The notes: generated by a model from the sequence alone, not told the origin. A stretch of DNA of 64,000 nt from Streptomyces liliiviolaceus (GCF_018070025.1 NZ_JAGPYQ010000002.1:1674001-1738000), one strand, 5' to 3'; numbered from the stretch's first letter, positions 8,530 to 16,981 are shown. Made by a program: numbers and translations.

Positions 8530-9642
8530 GTGCGGGAGCCGGTCGATCGCAGGCGTCAGCGCATTCTCGCGGCGGTCCAGGCCCGCGGAGCCGCGCGGGT
8601 CCGGGACCTCGCCGACGAGTTGCAGGTCTCGGTGGTGACGGTGCGCCGTGACGTGGAGGAGCTGACGCGCGAGGGCAGACTGCGCCGCGGCCACGGCGTC
8701 GTCCGTTCCACGCTGCCCGCGCAGGAGATGCCCGCGAACGACCTGGCCCACGGTGACCGGGTGGCCGTCGTGGTGCCGGAACGGCACTCGTACCTGACCG
8801 AGACGCTGCACGGCGCCCGTACCGCGCTGGAGGAGGCCGGGATGCGCATGGCCCTGCACATCGCGCCCCAGGTGGCCGGCGCCGAACGCCCGCTGGTGGA
8901 GCGGGCGCTGGCCGACGGCGCGCGCGGCCTGCTGCTCGCGCCCCGGTGGCACACCGAGGCGACGGAGCTGGCCGACCACGGCTGGCTGGCCGCGCTGGAG
9001 GTGCCCACGGTGCTGATGGAGCGCCGGCCGCGGCAGGGCAGCCCCGCCCACACCCTGGACTCGGTCTGCTCGGACCACTGGTACGGCGCGCATCTCGCCG
9101 TCGAGCACCTGGTGGGACTCGGCCACCGGCGGATCGTGTTCGCGACCCGCGAGGACAGCCCGACGGCACGCACGCTGCGGGCCGCTTTCACGAGCATCGC
9201 CGGGACCCATCCACTGCTGGAGGAGTGGGCGTGGGCGCTGATCTCCGAGCAGGCGGGGCGCGAGGGCCCGTACACCGCGGACGAGACGATGGATCTGCCG
9301 CGGCTGCTGCGCCGGGTGCGGGCGACCGCGATGGTGCTGCACAGTGACGTGGACGCGCTGATGGTCGTACAGCGTCTGGCGGACGACGGGGTGCGGGTGC
9401 CCGAGGACTGTTCGGTCGTGGCGTACGACGACGTGGTGGCCGCGCTGGGCTCGTCTCCGCTGACCGCGGTGTCCCCGCCCAAGGCGCAGGTCGGCCGGGC
9501 CGCCGCCGAACTGCTGACGCAGCGCCTCCGGGAGGGCGGGCAACAGCCCGCGCGTCGCGTCGAGTTGCTTCCCCGGCTGATGGTGCGCGGCTCCACGCGC
9601 CGGGCCGACGGCACGGACGGGGTCGGCTCCCCGGACCAGTGA
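8530..9642 (+). CDS. hybrid regulator: DeoR-type HTH with LacI-type sugar-sensing domain
   Basis: A 370-residue regulator. The first 55 residues are a DeoR-type winged HTH (RQRILAAVQARGAARVRDLADEL, then VSVVTVRRDVEELTREGRLRRGHG). From about residue 70 the protein is a LacI/periplasmic-binding-protein-like sensor (DRVAVVVPERHSYLTETLHGARTALEEAG; LVGLGHRRIVFATRED; MVLHSDVDALMVVQRLADDGVRVPEDCSVVAYDDV). True DeoR proteins carry a sugar-phosphate-isomerase-like C-terminus, so this is a domain swap of a kind seen in actinomycetes. The GTG start has GGGGTGGAG upstream. It directly precedes the importer operon at 9785 and shares a candidate DNA motif with it, so it is the probable regulator. Ligand unknown, presumably the imported sugar. 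Confidence 0.85.
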   Translation: MREPVDRRRQRILAAVQARGAARVRDLADELQVSVVTVRRDVEELTREGRLRRGHGVVRSTLPAQEMPANDLAHGDRVAVVVPERHSYLTETLHGARTALEEAGMRMALHIAPQVAGAERPLVERALADGARGLLLAPRWHTEATELADHGWLAALEVPTVLMERRPRQGSPAHTLDSVCSDHWYGAHLAVEHLVGLGHRRIVFATREDSPTARTLRAAFTSIAGTHPLLEEWAWALISEQAGREGPYTADETMDLPRLLRRVRATAMVLHSDVDALMVVQRLADDGVRVPEDCSVVAYDDVVAALGSSPLTAVSPPKAQVGRAAAELLTQRLREGGQQPARRVELLPRLMVRGSTRRADGTDGVGSPDQ

Positions 9643-9655
9643 ACCCCAGATCAAT

Positions 9656-9677
9656 GAGCGTTTGAGCGTTTGTTTTT
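9656..9677 (+). promoter_or_regulatory. direct-repeat candidate operator before the cluster A transporter operon
   Basis: Two adjacent copies of GAGCGTTT (9656-9663 and 9664-9671) are followed by GTTTTT. The shared 9-mer GTTTGAGCG also occurs in reverse orientation at 8500-8508. Direct repeats of this kind are typical of DeoR-family sites. Confidence 0.5.
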
Positions 9678-9692
9678 CTTCTGATCGATCTA

Positions 9693-9722
9693 TTGACCGT
9701 TTGGGTCGAGAGCGTCGAGTAT
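9693..9722 (+). promoter_or_regulatory. candidate promoter of the cluster A operon
   Basis: TTGACC (9693-9698) and GAGTAT (9717-9722) are spaced by 18 bases. The operator-like direct repeats lie immediately upstream, and a GACC/GGTC inverted repeat overlaps the -35. Prediction by eye only. Confidence 0.4.
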
Positions 9723-9740
9723 TCCCGTGTCCCGAACAGT

Positions 9741-9764
9741 CGTGTCCGCAGGGACGCGGACACG
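9741..9764 (+). promoter_or_regulatory. 9-bp inverted repeat in the leader of the cluster A operon
   Basis: CGTGTCCGC (9741-9749) and GCGGACACG (9756-9764) are perfect complements around a 6-base spacer, ending 12 bases before the GGAGG of the binding-protein gene. It could be an operator or an mRNA hairpin affecting translation. Confidence 0.45.
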
Positions 9765-9784
9765 CAGGAGCCGCGGGAGGCGCC

Positions 9785-11116
9785 ATGCCCGGACGACCCG
9801 ATCGTCGTTCCGTGCTCGCCGCGATGGCCGCCGTACCGCTGACAGGAGCCGTGGGCGCCTGCAGCGGAGGGAACGGAGCCTCGTCGGCCGGCACGGGCCG
9901 CACCACACGCATCACCTTCTGGTCCGCGCTGCGCGGCAGCCAGGAGGTGGTCGACGCCTTCAACCGCACGCACAAAAGCGTGCAGGTCGACTTCCAGCAG
10001 ATCCCCTCCGGCGGGCAGGGCGGCTACGCCAAGCTGAGCAACGCCGCACGGGCGGGCAACGCGCCCGACGTCGCGACCATCGAGTATCCGCAGGTGCCGG
10101 GGTTCGCCATCGACGGGGTCGCCCGGGACATCACCGATCTCGTCAGTGACTCCCTGCGCCGGAAACTGCTGCCGCAGGCGCTCGCCCAGACCACCTTCGA
10201 GAAGCGGGTGTTCAGCGTTCCGCTGGACGTCGAGCCCATGGTGATGCACTACCGCACCGATCTGTTCGACCGGTACGGCCTCCAGGTGGCGCGCACCTGG
10301 GACGAGTTCGCCGAACAGGCGCGTGCCGTGCGCCGCAAGGCGCCCGACCGGCGGCTCGTGCTGTTCCCGACGGACGGGATGACCCAGTTCGCGGCCTACG
10401 CCTGGCAGGCCGGCGCCCAGTGGTTCGACACCTCGCAGGGAGCCTGGAACGTCTCGCTGGCCGACGCTCCTTCCCGGCGCGTCGCGGAGTACTGGCAGCG
10501 GCTCATCGACCGGGACGACGTGTTCGTGAACGCCGTCGAGAGCCGCCAGTCCGACGCGCAGATCGGCAACGGGCTGGTCCTCACCCGGCTCAGCGGCGCC
10601 TGGGACGCAGGCGCCCAGATGAACGCGCGCCCCGGACAGAAGGGCCTGTGGCGGATCGCCGCGCTCCCCCAGTGGGACACCGGCAGCCCCTCCGTCGGCA
10701 CCCACGGCGGATCGACGTTCGCCGTCACCAAGGACAGCCGCAGACCGGAGGCCGCGATGGAGTTCATCGAGTGGCAGGTCTCCCACCCCGACGCCCTGCG
10801 CGCCCGCCTGTCCAGCGGGAACAGCAGTCAGTACCCGGCCGCTCCCGGCCTGGTCTCCGTGGGCCGCGAGGCCTTCGACCGGTCGTACTACGGCGGGCAG
10901 GACATCTACGGCCTGTACGAGCAGGAGGCGGCGAAGATCGGGGAGGGCTGGCTGTGGGGGCCGCGGATGAGCGCCACCCAGCGGGTCATGCAGGACTCCT
11001 TCGCCCGCGTCGGCGGCGGCCAGGGATCGCTGGCCGAGTCGCTGCGCACCGCGCAGGAGGGCACCATGCCCGACCTCAAGGCCCTGGGCCTGTCCACCAC
11101 CCAGCGCTCCACCTGA
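9785..11116 (+). CDS. carbohydrate ABC transporter substrate-binding lipoprotein
   Basis: A 443-residue extracellular solute-binding protein of family 1, the external receptor of a CUT1 importer. The N-terminus has an RR pair (GRPDRRSVL), a hydrophobic stretch and the lipobox VGAC, so it is probably a Tat-exported lipoprotein anchored outside the membrane. The mature part shows the usual fold markers: ITFWSALRGSQEVVDAFNRTH, the PDVATIEYPQVPGFA ligand loop, PLDVEPMVMHYRTDLFDRYG, and WDEFAEQARAVR. GGAGG precedes the ATG. First gene of an operon with two permeases, a D-2-hydroxyacid dehydrogenase and a DUF2264 protein; no ATPase gene is nearby. Ligand not determinable from sequence. Confidence 0.92.
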   Translation: MPGRPDRRSVLAAMAAVPLTGAVGACSGGNGASSAGTGRTTRITFWSALRGSQEVVDAFNRTHKSVQVDFQQIPSGGQGGYAKLSNAARAGNAPDVATIEYPQVPGFAIDGVARDITDLVSDSLRRKLLPQALAQTTFEKRVFSVPLDVEPMVMHYRTDLFDRYGLQVARTWDEFAEQARAVRRKAPDRRLVLFPTDGMTQFAAYAWQAGAQWFDTSQGAWNVSLADAPSRRVAEYWQRLIDRDDVFVNAVESRQSDAQIGNGLVLTRLSGAWDAGAQMNARPGQKGLWRIAALPQWDTGSPSVGTHGGSTFAVTKDSRRPEAAMEFIEWQVSHPDALRARLSSGNSSQYPAAPGLVSVGREAFDRSYYGGQDIYGLYEQEAAKIGEGWLWGPRMSATQRVMQDSFARVGGGQGSLAESLRTAQEGTMPDLKALGLSTTQRST

Positions 11117-11142
11117 GCCGACGAGAAGGCAGGTGACACCGT

Positions 11143-12129
11143 ATGACCACCACCGCTCAGCCCCGGGTGCCGACCGACGCGTCCCGCGTCGGCGGCCCGG
11201 CCCTCTCCGACTCCGGCCGGCGCGCCCGCCGGACCGCCGGCCGCCGCAGATTCGGCGCCGTCGTCGTCCTCATGGGTCCGTTCTTCGTCCTGCTGACGAC
11301 CATCTTCCTGATCCCCGTCGGCACGGCCGTCTACCTCAGCTTCTACAGCGACGACCAGCCGGGGCTCGGCTTCGGCCCCGAGAACACCATTTTCGTCGGA
11401 CTGCGCAGTTACGCGGCCGTCCTGACCGACCCCACCTTCCTCGGCGGCCTCGGCACGGTCGCGCTCTACTGCCTGATCTACCTCCCGCTCATGGTCGTCG
11501 GGGCGCTGGTGCTGGCCCTGCTGCTGGACTCCGGGGTGGTGCGGCTGCGCGCCTTCGCGCAACTGGGCCTGTTCCTCCCGCACGCCGTGCCCGGCATCAT
11601 CGCCGCGCTGATCTGGCTGTACCTGTACACCCCGGGCATCAGCCCGATCATCGACCTCTTCGCCCGCGCGGACATCACGATCGACTTCCTCGGCATCCAC
11701 GCCGTCGTCCCGTCCATCGTGAACATCGCCCTGTGGAGCAACCTCGGCTACAACATGGTGGTCTTCTACGCCGCCCTGCAGGCCGTGCCCCGCGAGGTCA
11801 TCGAGGCCTCCGTGGTCGACGGCGCGGGACCCGTGCGCACGGCGCTCCAGGTCAAGACACCGCTGGTACGGGCCTCGATCGTGATGGTGGCGATCTTCAC
11901 CCTGATCTGGGCGCTCCAGCTCTTCACCGAGCCGATGCTGCTCAGCCAGTCCTCACCGATGATCAGCTCCCGCTTCTCGCCGAGCATGTACATCTACGAC
12001 GCGGCCTTCACCCGCAACAACTACAGCCTGGCGGCGGCCGCCTCGGTGGTCCTGCTGGTGTGCACGATCGCGCTGTCCTACGGCGTCACCCGCTTCACCA
12101 GCCGTGCCGACGCCGAGGAGGCGCGATGA
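11143..12129 (+). CDS. sugar ABC transporter permease (MalF-type)
   Basis: A 328-residue inner-membrane permease of a CUT1 importer. After a basic N-terminus come six predicted transmembrane helices; the first is at about residues 42-64 (GAVVVLMGPFFVLLTTIFLIPVGTAVYL). The cytoplasmic EAA loop that docks the ATPase is visible as EVIEASVVDGAGPVRTALQVKTP. It follows the binding protein by 26 bases and its stop overlaps the start of the second permease (ATGA), so the two are translationally coupled. It would pair with that permease and with an ATPase encoded elsewhere. Confidence 0.92.
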   Translation: MTTTAQPRVPTDASRVGGPALSDSGRRARRTAGRRRFGAVVVLMGPFFVLLTTIFLIPVGTAVYLSFYSDDQPGLGFGPENTIFVGLRSYAAVLTDPTFLGGLGTVALYCLIYLPLMVVGALVLALLLDSGVVRLRAFAQLGLFLPHAVPGIIAALIWLYLYTPGISPIIDLFARADITIDFLGIHAVVPSIVNIALWSNLGYNMVVFYAALQAVPREVIEASVVDGAGPVRTALQVKTPLVRASIVMVAIFTLIWALQLFTEPMLLSQSSPMISSRFSPSMYIYDAAFTRNNYSLAAAASVVLLVCTIALSYGVTRFTSRADAEEAR

Positions 12130-12989
12130 GCACCACCGACAGTTCCTTCCTACGCCCTCGTCTGCTGGGGCGGGCGACGGTCAACGTGGTCGTGGCGGTC
12201 TCCGTCCTCTACACCCTGCTGCCCGTGCTGTGGCTGGTGCTGTCCGCGACCAAGGACCGGGACGCCCTGTTCAGCAGCGACCTGCTGTCCGTGAGCGGCT
12301 TCTCCCCCGTGAGCAATCTCCAGGACCTGTTCGCCATGGACGGCGGGCTGTACGGCCGTTGGTACCTCAACAGCCTGCTGTACGCGGTCCTCGGCGCCGC
12401 GGTCGGCGCACTGCTGAGCATGGCCTGCGGGTACGCCTTCGACAAGTACCGCTTCCAGCACAAGGAGAAGCTGTTCGGCCTGGTCCTCGCGGCGGTCATG
12501 GTGCCGCAGACGGTCCTCGCCCTGCCGCTGTATCTGATGGCCTCCGAGGCCGGACTGGTCAACACGTTCTGGGCCGTGTTCATCCCGGTGCTGTTCAACC
12601 CGTTCGGGGTCTATCTCGGCCGCATCTTCAGCCGGGGGTACGTGCCCGACGAGGTGCTGGAGGCCGCGCGCGTGGACGGAGCCGGCGAACTGACCACGTA
12701 CGTACGGGTGAGCCTGCGGATGCTCGGACCCGGTCTCGTCACCGTCTTCCTCTTCCAGCTGACCGCGATCTGGAACAACTTCTTCCTGCCCATGGTGATG
12801 CTGTCCGACCAGGACCTGTATCCGGTCAGCCTCGGCCTGTACCAGTGGAACAGCTCGGCGTCCGTGTCGCCGGAGTACTACCCCGTGGTGATCATGGGAT
12901 CGTTGCTCGCCGTGCTGCCCCTCATCCTCGCCTTCGTCCTGCTCCAGCGGTTCTGGCGCAGCGGGCTGACCGCCGGAGCCGTCAAGTGA
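12126..12989 (+). CDS. sugar ABC transporter permease (MalG-type)
   Basis: A 287-residue partner permease with six predicted membrane helices, starting at TVNVVVAVSVLYTLLPVLWLVLSATK. The EAA motif appears as EVLEAARVDGAGELTTYVRVSLRML. The Arg/Asp-rich C-terminal half ends in FVLLQRFWRSGLTAGAVK, a typical MalG tail. Both ends overlap neighbours: ATGA with the MalF-type gene and GTGA with the dehydrogenase gene. It closely resembles the second permease of cluster B (20625-21482), which suggests the two importers are paralogous. Confidence 0.92.
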   Translation: MSTTDSSFLRPRLLGRATVNVVVAVSVLYTLLPVLWLVLSATKDRDALFSSDLLSVSGFSPVSNLQDLFAMDGGLYGRWYLNSLLYAVLGAAVGALLSMACGYAFDKYRFQHKEKLFGLVLAAVMVPQTVLALPLYLMASEAGLVNTFWAVFIPVLFNPFGVYLGRIFSRGYVPDEVLEAARVDGAGELTTYVRVSLRMLGPGLVTVFLFQLTAIWNNFFLPMVMLSDQDLYPVSLGLYQWNSSASVSPEYYPVVIMGSLLAVLPLILAFVLLQRFWRSGLTAGAVK

Positions 12990-14017
12990 CCTCGCACCTC
13001 CCCAGTCCTGGTTTCCGACCCCGTGCCGCCCTGGCCATGTCCCGGGCCGCCGCCGCGGCCGTCCTCGACAGCGCGTCGCTCGACGCCTTCCGGCAGGTCT
13101 GCGACCTCGCCGCTCCCCCGGTGCTGGACGATCTGTCGACGCCACGGGCGAAGTCGCTGCTGGCCGACGTCGACCTGCTGATCACCGGCTGGGGCTGTCC
13201 GGTCCTGGACGAGGAGGTGCTGCGTGCGGCGCCCCGGCTGCGGGCCGTGGTGCACACGGCGGGCAGCGTGCGCGCCCATGTCACGGACGCGTGCTGGGAG
13301 CGCGGGATCGAGGTGTCCTCCGCCGCGGCGGCCAACGCCCTGCCGGTCGCCGAGTACACCCTCGCCATGATCCTCCTCGCCGGCAAACAGATCCTGGAGC
13401 GCGCCCGCGACTTCACGGCGTCACGGCGGAGGGACGACTGGCTGCGCACCCCGGACACCATCGGGAACTACCGCAGCACCGTCGGCATCCTCTCCGCGTC
13501 GCTGATCGGCCGCCGGGTCGTCGAGCTGCTGCGTCCGCACGACATCAGGGTGCTGCTCCACGACCCGTACGTGAGTGACACGGACGCCGCCGAACTCGGC
13601 GTGGAGCGCGTGGAGTTGGCGGAGCTGTTCGCCCGCTGCGACACCGTCAGCGTGCACACCCCACTGCTGCCCACCACCCGGGGCCTGGTCGGCCGGGCCC
13701 TGATCGACTCGATGCCGGCCGGGGCCATGCTCATCAACACCTCCCGCGGGGCCGTCATCGACCAGGAGGCGCTCACCGACGCCGTCCTGGCGGGCCGCAT
13801 CCGGGCCGTGCTGGACGTCACCGAGCCCGAGGTGCTGCCGCCGGACCACCCCCTGTGGGACTGCGAGAACGCGCTGATCACCCCTCATCTGGCGGGTTCC
13901 CAGGGCAACGAGTGGCGACGCCTGGCCGACCTCGCGCTCGCCGAGACCGCCCGCTGGGCGTCGGGCACCGGCTTCCTCCATCCCGTACGACGCGAAAGGC
14001 TGGCGTTCCTGGCATGA
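12986..14017 (+). CDS. D-2-hydroxyacid dehydrogenase family protein with degenerate glycine motif
   Basis: A 343-residue member of the D-isomer 2-hydroxyacid dehydrogenase family, which interconverts 2-hydroxy and 2-keto acids with NAD(H). The catalytic triad is intact: R254 in NTSRGAVID, E280 in DVTEPE and H301 in ITPHLAGS. The Rossmann glycine motif, normally GxGxxG, reads VGILSASLIGRRV, so two expected glycines are Leu/Ser-type residues; cofactor binding may differ. The GTG start overlaps the permease stop (GTGA), and the stop overlaps the DUF2264 start (ATGA). Its position suggests it handles an acid product of the imported carbohydrate; this is inference. Confidence 0.85.
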   Translation: MTSHLPSPGFRPRAALAMSRAAAAAVLDSASLDAFRQVCDLAAPPVLDDLSTPRAKSLLADVDLLITGWGCPVLDEEVLRAAPRLRAVVHTAGSVRAHVTDACWERGIEVSSAAAANALPVAEYTLAMILLAGKQILERARDFTASRRRDDWLRTPDTIGNYRSTVGILSASLIGRRVVELLRPHDIRVLLHDPYVSDTDAAELGVERVELAELFARCDTVSVHTPLLPTTRGLVGRALIDSMPAGAMLINTSRGAVIDQEALTDAVLAGRIRAVLDVTEPEVLPPDHPLWDCENALITPHLAGSQGNEWRRLADLALAETARWASGTGFLHPVRRERLAFLA

Positions 14018-15915
14018 GCATCCGCATCCCCTTCGAACTCCCCTCTGAGGACCGTGCGTCGAGCCCGTACACCGGTTACACCCGGGCCCACTGGGAGGCC
14101 GTCGCCGACGGTCTGCTGGCAGCCGCGTGGCGGTGGAGCACGCCGGGCCGTGCCCTGCTCGACCTGCCAGGGCGGCCCTCGCGTTCGGGGGTGCGCTCCG
14201 ACGGTCTGGAGGGCTTCGCCCGGACGTTCCTCGCGGCCGGTTTCCGCGTCGCGGGCGCCGGTGGCGAGGACCCGCACGGCTGGCTGGAGCGCTACGCCGA
14301 CGGCCTGGCCTCGGGCACCCGCTCCCCGGGGCGCGACGACACCGAGTCCTGGCCGCTGATCCTCGACCACGACGTCCAGGGCCAGCCCATGGTCGAGTCG
14401 GCGTCGGTCGCCCTCGGTCTGCGGCTGACGGCGCCCTGGCTCTGGAAGCGTCTCGACGCCGGAGTCCAGGACCGGGTCGAGGAGTGGCTGCGCGGATCAC
14501 TGCGGCACGTGCCCGCGCCGAACAACTGGTACCTCTTCCCCTATACGGTCGCCGGTTTCCTGGAGTCGGTGGGACGCGGCGACGCCGAGACGACCGCGGT
14601 ACGGCAGCGGGCGCTTGACCTGGTGGAGGGCTGGTACCGGGGCGACGGCTGGTACGCGGACGGGGACGGCCGCGCCTTCGACCACTACAACGGCTGGGCG
14701 CTGCACCTGTACCCCGTGCTGGACGCCCACCTCGGCGGGGACGCGGCGCTGCTCGCGCGGTACGGCGACCGGCTGCGCGAGCACCTCGACGGCTTCGGGC
14801 TGATGTTCGGCGCGGACGGGGCGCCGATGCACTTCGGCCGGTCGCTCGCCTACCGCTTCGCCGCGTCCGCCGCCGTCGGCCTCGGTTCCCTGACCGGTCA
14901 CACCCCGCTGACGCCCGGCGCCTCGCGCCGCCTGGTCAGCGGAAGCCTGCGGCACTTCCTCGACCGCGGGGCGCTGACCGACGACGGTCTGCTGAGCCTC
15001 GGCTGGTACGGGCCGCACGACGCCACCCTCCAGACGTACTCCGGACCGGCCTCGCCGTACTGGGCGTCGAAGGCGTTCGTCTCCCTCCTCGCGCCCGCCG
15101 ACCATCCGCTGTGGACCGCCACGGAGGAGGCCGCGCCGGTGGAGGAGGCCGACCGGGTGCTGGCCCTGCCCGCGCCCGGACTGCTCGTACAGGCGACACG
15201 CGAGGACGGGATCGTACGGCTGCACAATCACGGCAGTGACCATGTGCGGCCGCACGAGGCGGAGTCGGCCGACGGGGATGATCCGCACTACGGGCGGCAG
15301 GCCTACTCGACCCGGACCGGCCCGACCGCGTCCGGGAACATCGCGGACAACCACCTGTCGGTGGAGGTCGGCGGCCGGCGCAGTGTGCGCCGCCGGATCC
15401 ACCCGCTCGGCGCGGGACACGGCGACGGCTGGGGCTGGGCGGCTTCGTGGCACCGGCCCGCCTTCTCGGGTGGCCCGCCGATGGTTCCGGGGCTGCGGGT
15501 GGAGAGCGTGACGGTGGTGCGGGGAGCGCACGAACTGCGGGTGCACCGCGTGGTGGGAGCGCCCGCCGGGACACGTCTGACGCACACCGGATGGGCGACC
15601 GGTCCGCTTGAGCCACTGGTCTCGACACTGCACGGGCTGCACGGCTGGAGTCCCGAGCCGGAGACGGTACGGGCGCCGCAGGGCACCGCGTATGTGCCGT
15701 GGGCGCAGCTGCCCCGTCTGACCGGCGAGACGGACGGCACCTCCGTACACGTGTGCCTGGCCGCCCTCACCGGCGCACCGGGACCCGGTCCGCTCGCGGA
15801 GGCCGTCACGGAGGTGGTGGCCGACGGCGCCGCTGTCGAGGTGGTGTGGGCGGACGACGGCGTGCGTACGCGGGTCTCGTTCGAGCCGTTCGAGGTGACG
15901 CACGGGAGGAGCTAG
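14014..15915 (+). CDS. DUF2264 domain protein
   Basis: A 633-residue protein matching the DUF2264 family. It has an alpha/alpha-toroid-like N-terminal half (HWEAVADGLLAAAWRWSTPGRALLDLPGRPS; NNWYLFPYTVAGFLESVGRG; YRGDGWYADGDGRAFDHYNGWALHLYPVLD) and a beta-rich C-terminal half from about residue 400. This layout resembles polysaccharide lyases and glycosidases with an (alpha/alpha)6 barrel, and several Asp/Tyr/His residues in the barrel are candidate catalytic groups, but no reaction is established for the family. No signal peptide is seen, so it should act on imported oligosaccharide. Last gene of the cluster A operon, coupled by ATGA to the dehydrogenase. Confidence 0.85.
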   Translation: MSIRIPFELPSEDRASSPYTGYTRAHWEAVADGLLAAAWRWSTPGRALLDLPGRPSRSGVRSDGLEGFARTFLAAGFRVAGAGGEDPHGWLERYADGLASGTRSPGRDDTESWPLILDHDVQGQPMVESASVALGLRLTAPWLWKRLDAGVQDRVEEWLRGSLRHVPAPNNWYLFPYTVAGFLESVGRGDAETTAVRQRALDLVEGWYRGDGWYADGDGRAFDHYNGWALHLYPVLDAHLGGDAALLARYGDRLREHLDGFGLMFGADGAPMHFGRSLAYRFAASAAVGLGSLTGHTPLTPGASRRLVSGSLRHFLDRGALTDDGLLSLGWYGPHDATLQTYSGPASPYWASKAFVSLLAPADHPLWTATEEAAPVEEADRVLALPAPGLLVQATREDGIVRLHNHGSDHVRPHEAESADGDDPHYGRQAYSTRTGPTASGNIADNHLSVEVGGRRSVRRRIHPLGAGHGDGWGWAASWHRPAFSGGPPMVPGLRVESVTVVRGAHELRVHRVVGAPAGTRLTHTGWATGPLEPLVSTLHGLHGWSPEPETVRAPQGTAYVPWAQLPRLTGETDGTSVHVCLAALTGAPGPGPLAEAVTEVVADGAAVEVVWADDGVRTRVSFEPFEVTHGRS

Positions 15916-16065
15916 CCCGTCTCAGGCACTGTCCCGTGCACCGTCCGGTGCTCCCGTGCGCCGGGGTGCGTGGCCGGATTCCCTCCGCCGTCGGGGGCAT
16001 GAGGCCGCACGCTGGGTATTCCTCTCCCCAAGGATGGTTCTTGCGGCGTTGGGGGGACTGGCACT

Positions 16066-16746
16066 GTGGCACGCCTGTCGTGGACGTCCGGTCCGCCCCG
16101 CTCGTCCTTCTCCCGCAGGCGGCACACCGTGCGACGGCTGCGGGACCAGGGGCTTTACGGGCCCAGGTTGCGTGACGTCCTGCCCGCTCTCGCAGGTGCG
16201 GTCGTGGTCGTGTGCGCGGTGGCCGCCGGCCTGGCGGTGGGGTATCGCGCGGGCGGGCCGCTCGTGCCGGTCGTCGGCCTCTCCGTGCCGGCCCTCGTCG
16301 TCGCGGTGGAGATGCGGCGCCGGCGGCCGGGCGCACGCCGTCGGCACGGGCGCTACACCGCGGACGAGTTACGCGAACTGGACGTGCAGGGGCTGGCGTT
16401 GGCCGTCGCGCGGATGTTGCGGCGGGACGGTTGGCGGGTCCGGCTGCTGCCGGCGCCGGACCGGCCGCGGCTGTACGCGCGGGACGCGGCGGGCCGGCAG
16501 CTCGACGTGGCGTTCCGGCCGGTGGCGGAGCCGCTGCCGGACGAGGCGCTGCCCGATCCCCGCACGCGCCGTCACACGGACGGGCCGCGCCTTCAACTGG
16601 TCGTGCACCGGGGGGCTTTCCGCGACCGGGACATCCGATGGGCCCAACGCCAGGGTGACACGCGGCTCCTGGACGGCCCCGCGCTCGAACGCTGGGCGGC
16701 GGGGGCAAGCCTGAACGACCTGTTCGACCCGGGCCTGTGGGACTGA
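16066..16746 (+). CDS. membrane-anchored Mrr/restriction-endonuclease-like protein
   Basis: A 226-residue protein. After a basic N-terminus there is a hydrophobic region at about residues 38-85 (two short helices, VLPALAGAVVVVCAVAAGLAVGY and PLVPVVGLSVPALVVAVEM). The cytoplasmic part (about 95-226) resembles the Mrr_cat endonuclease-like fold: YTADELRELDVQGLALAVARMLRRDGWRV, a following GRQLDVAF strand, and a final DTRLLDGPALERWA helix. The usual D...QxK catalytic signature is not clear, so nuclease activity is doubtful. The GTG start has GGGGGGA upstream. It stands alone between cluster A and a repeat-rich spacer; a link to defence is only a possibility. Confidence 0.55.
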   Translation: MARLSWTSGPPRSSFSRRRHTVRRLRDQGLYGPRLRDVLPALAGAVVVVCAVAAGLAVGYRAGGPLVPVVGLSVPALVVAVEMRRRRPGARRRHGRYTADELRELDVQGLALAVARMLRRDGWRVRLLPAPDRPRLYARDAAGRQLDVAFRPVAEPLPDEALPDPRTRRHTDGPRLQLVVHRGAFRDRDIRWAQRQGDTRLLDGPALERWAAGASLNDLFDPGLWD

Positions 16747-16780
16747 GGTCCGCATCCGTCTGCGGCTCGGTGGGGGTGAC

Positions 16781-16807
16781 CCGCGCAGTTCCCCGCGCCC
16801 CTGAAAG
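16781..16807 (+). repeat. 27-bp interspersed repeat, copy 1
   Basis: Contains the core CAGTTCCCCGCGCCCC. The reverse complement of all 27 bases occurs at 16874-16900. Elements with this core are widespread in Streptomyces intergenic DNA from general knowledge; their role is not known. Confidence 0.7.
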
Positions 16808-16830
16808 ACGGGGCTGCGCCCCGGTCTTTC
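16803..16830 (+). terminator. hairpin after the Mrr-like gene
   Basis: GAAAGAC plus GGGG pairs with CCCC plus GGTCTTTC around a CTGCG loop, with one extra base in the right arm. It lies 57 bases after the stop and inside the repeat patch, so it may be a terminator or part of the repeat. Confidence 0.5.
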
Positions 16831-16873
16831 ATCCCCACAGGTGCACCGAGAAAACGAGCGCCCCCACCCGCCG

Positions 16874-16900
16874 CTTTCAGGGGCGCGGGGAACTGCGCGG
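16874..16900 (-). repeat. 27-bp interspersed repeat, copy 2 (inverted)
   Basis: Exact reverse complement of 16781-16807, 66 bases further on, so the pair could form a long stem with the small hairpin at 16803-16830 near its base. A third partial copy is at 16961-16981. Confidence 0.75.
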
Positions 16901-16960
16901 CCCACCCCCACCGACCAACAGGTGAAAGCCGACGAGCCAGTCCCCCCGTCTTTCGCCCTT

Positions 16961-16981
16961 AAGGGGCGCGGGGAACGGCGC
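16961..16981 (-). repeat. interspersed repeat, partial copy 3
   Basis: Shares AAGGGGCGCGGGGAAC with the inverted copy 2 apart from the first bases. The 331-bp spacer 16747-17077 holds these three copies and no gene that I can see. Confidence 0.6.
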
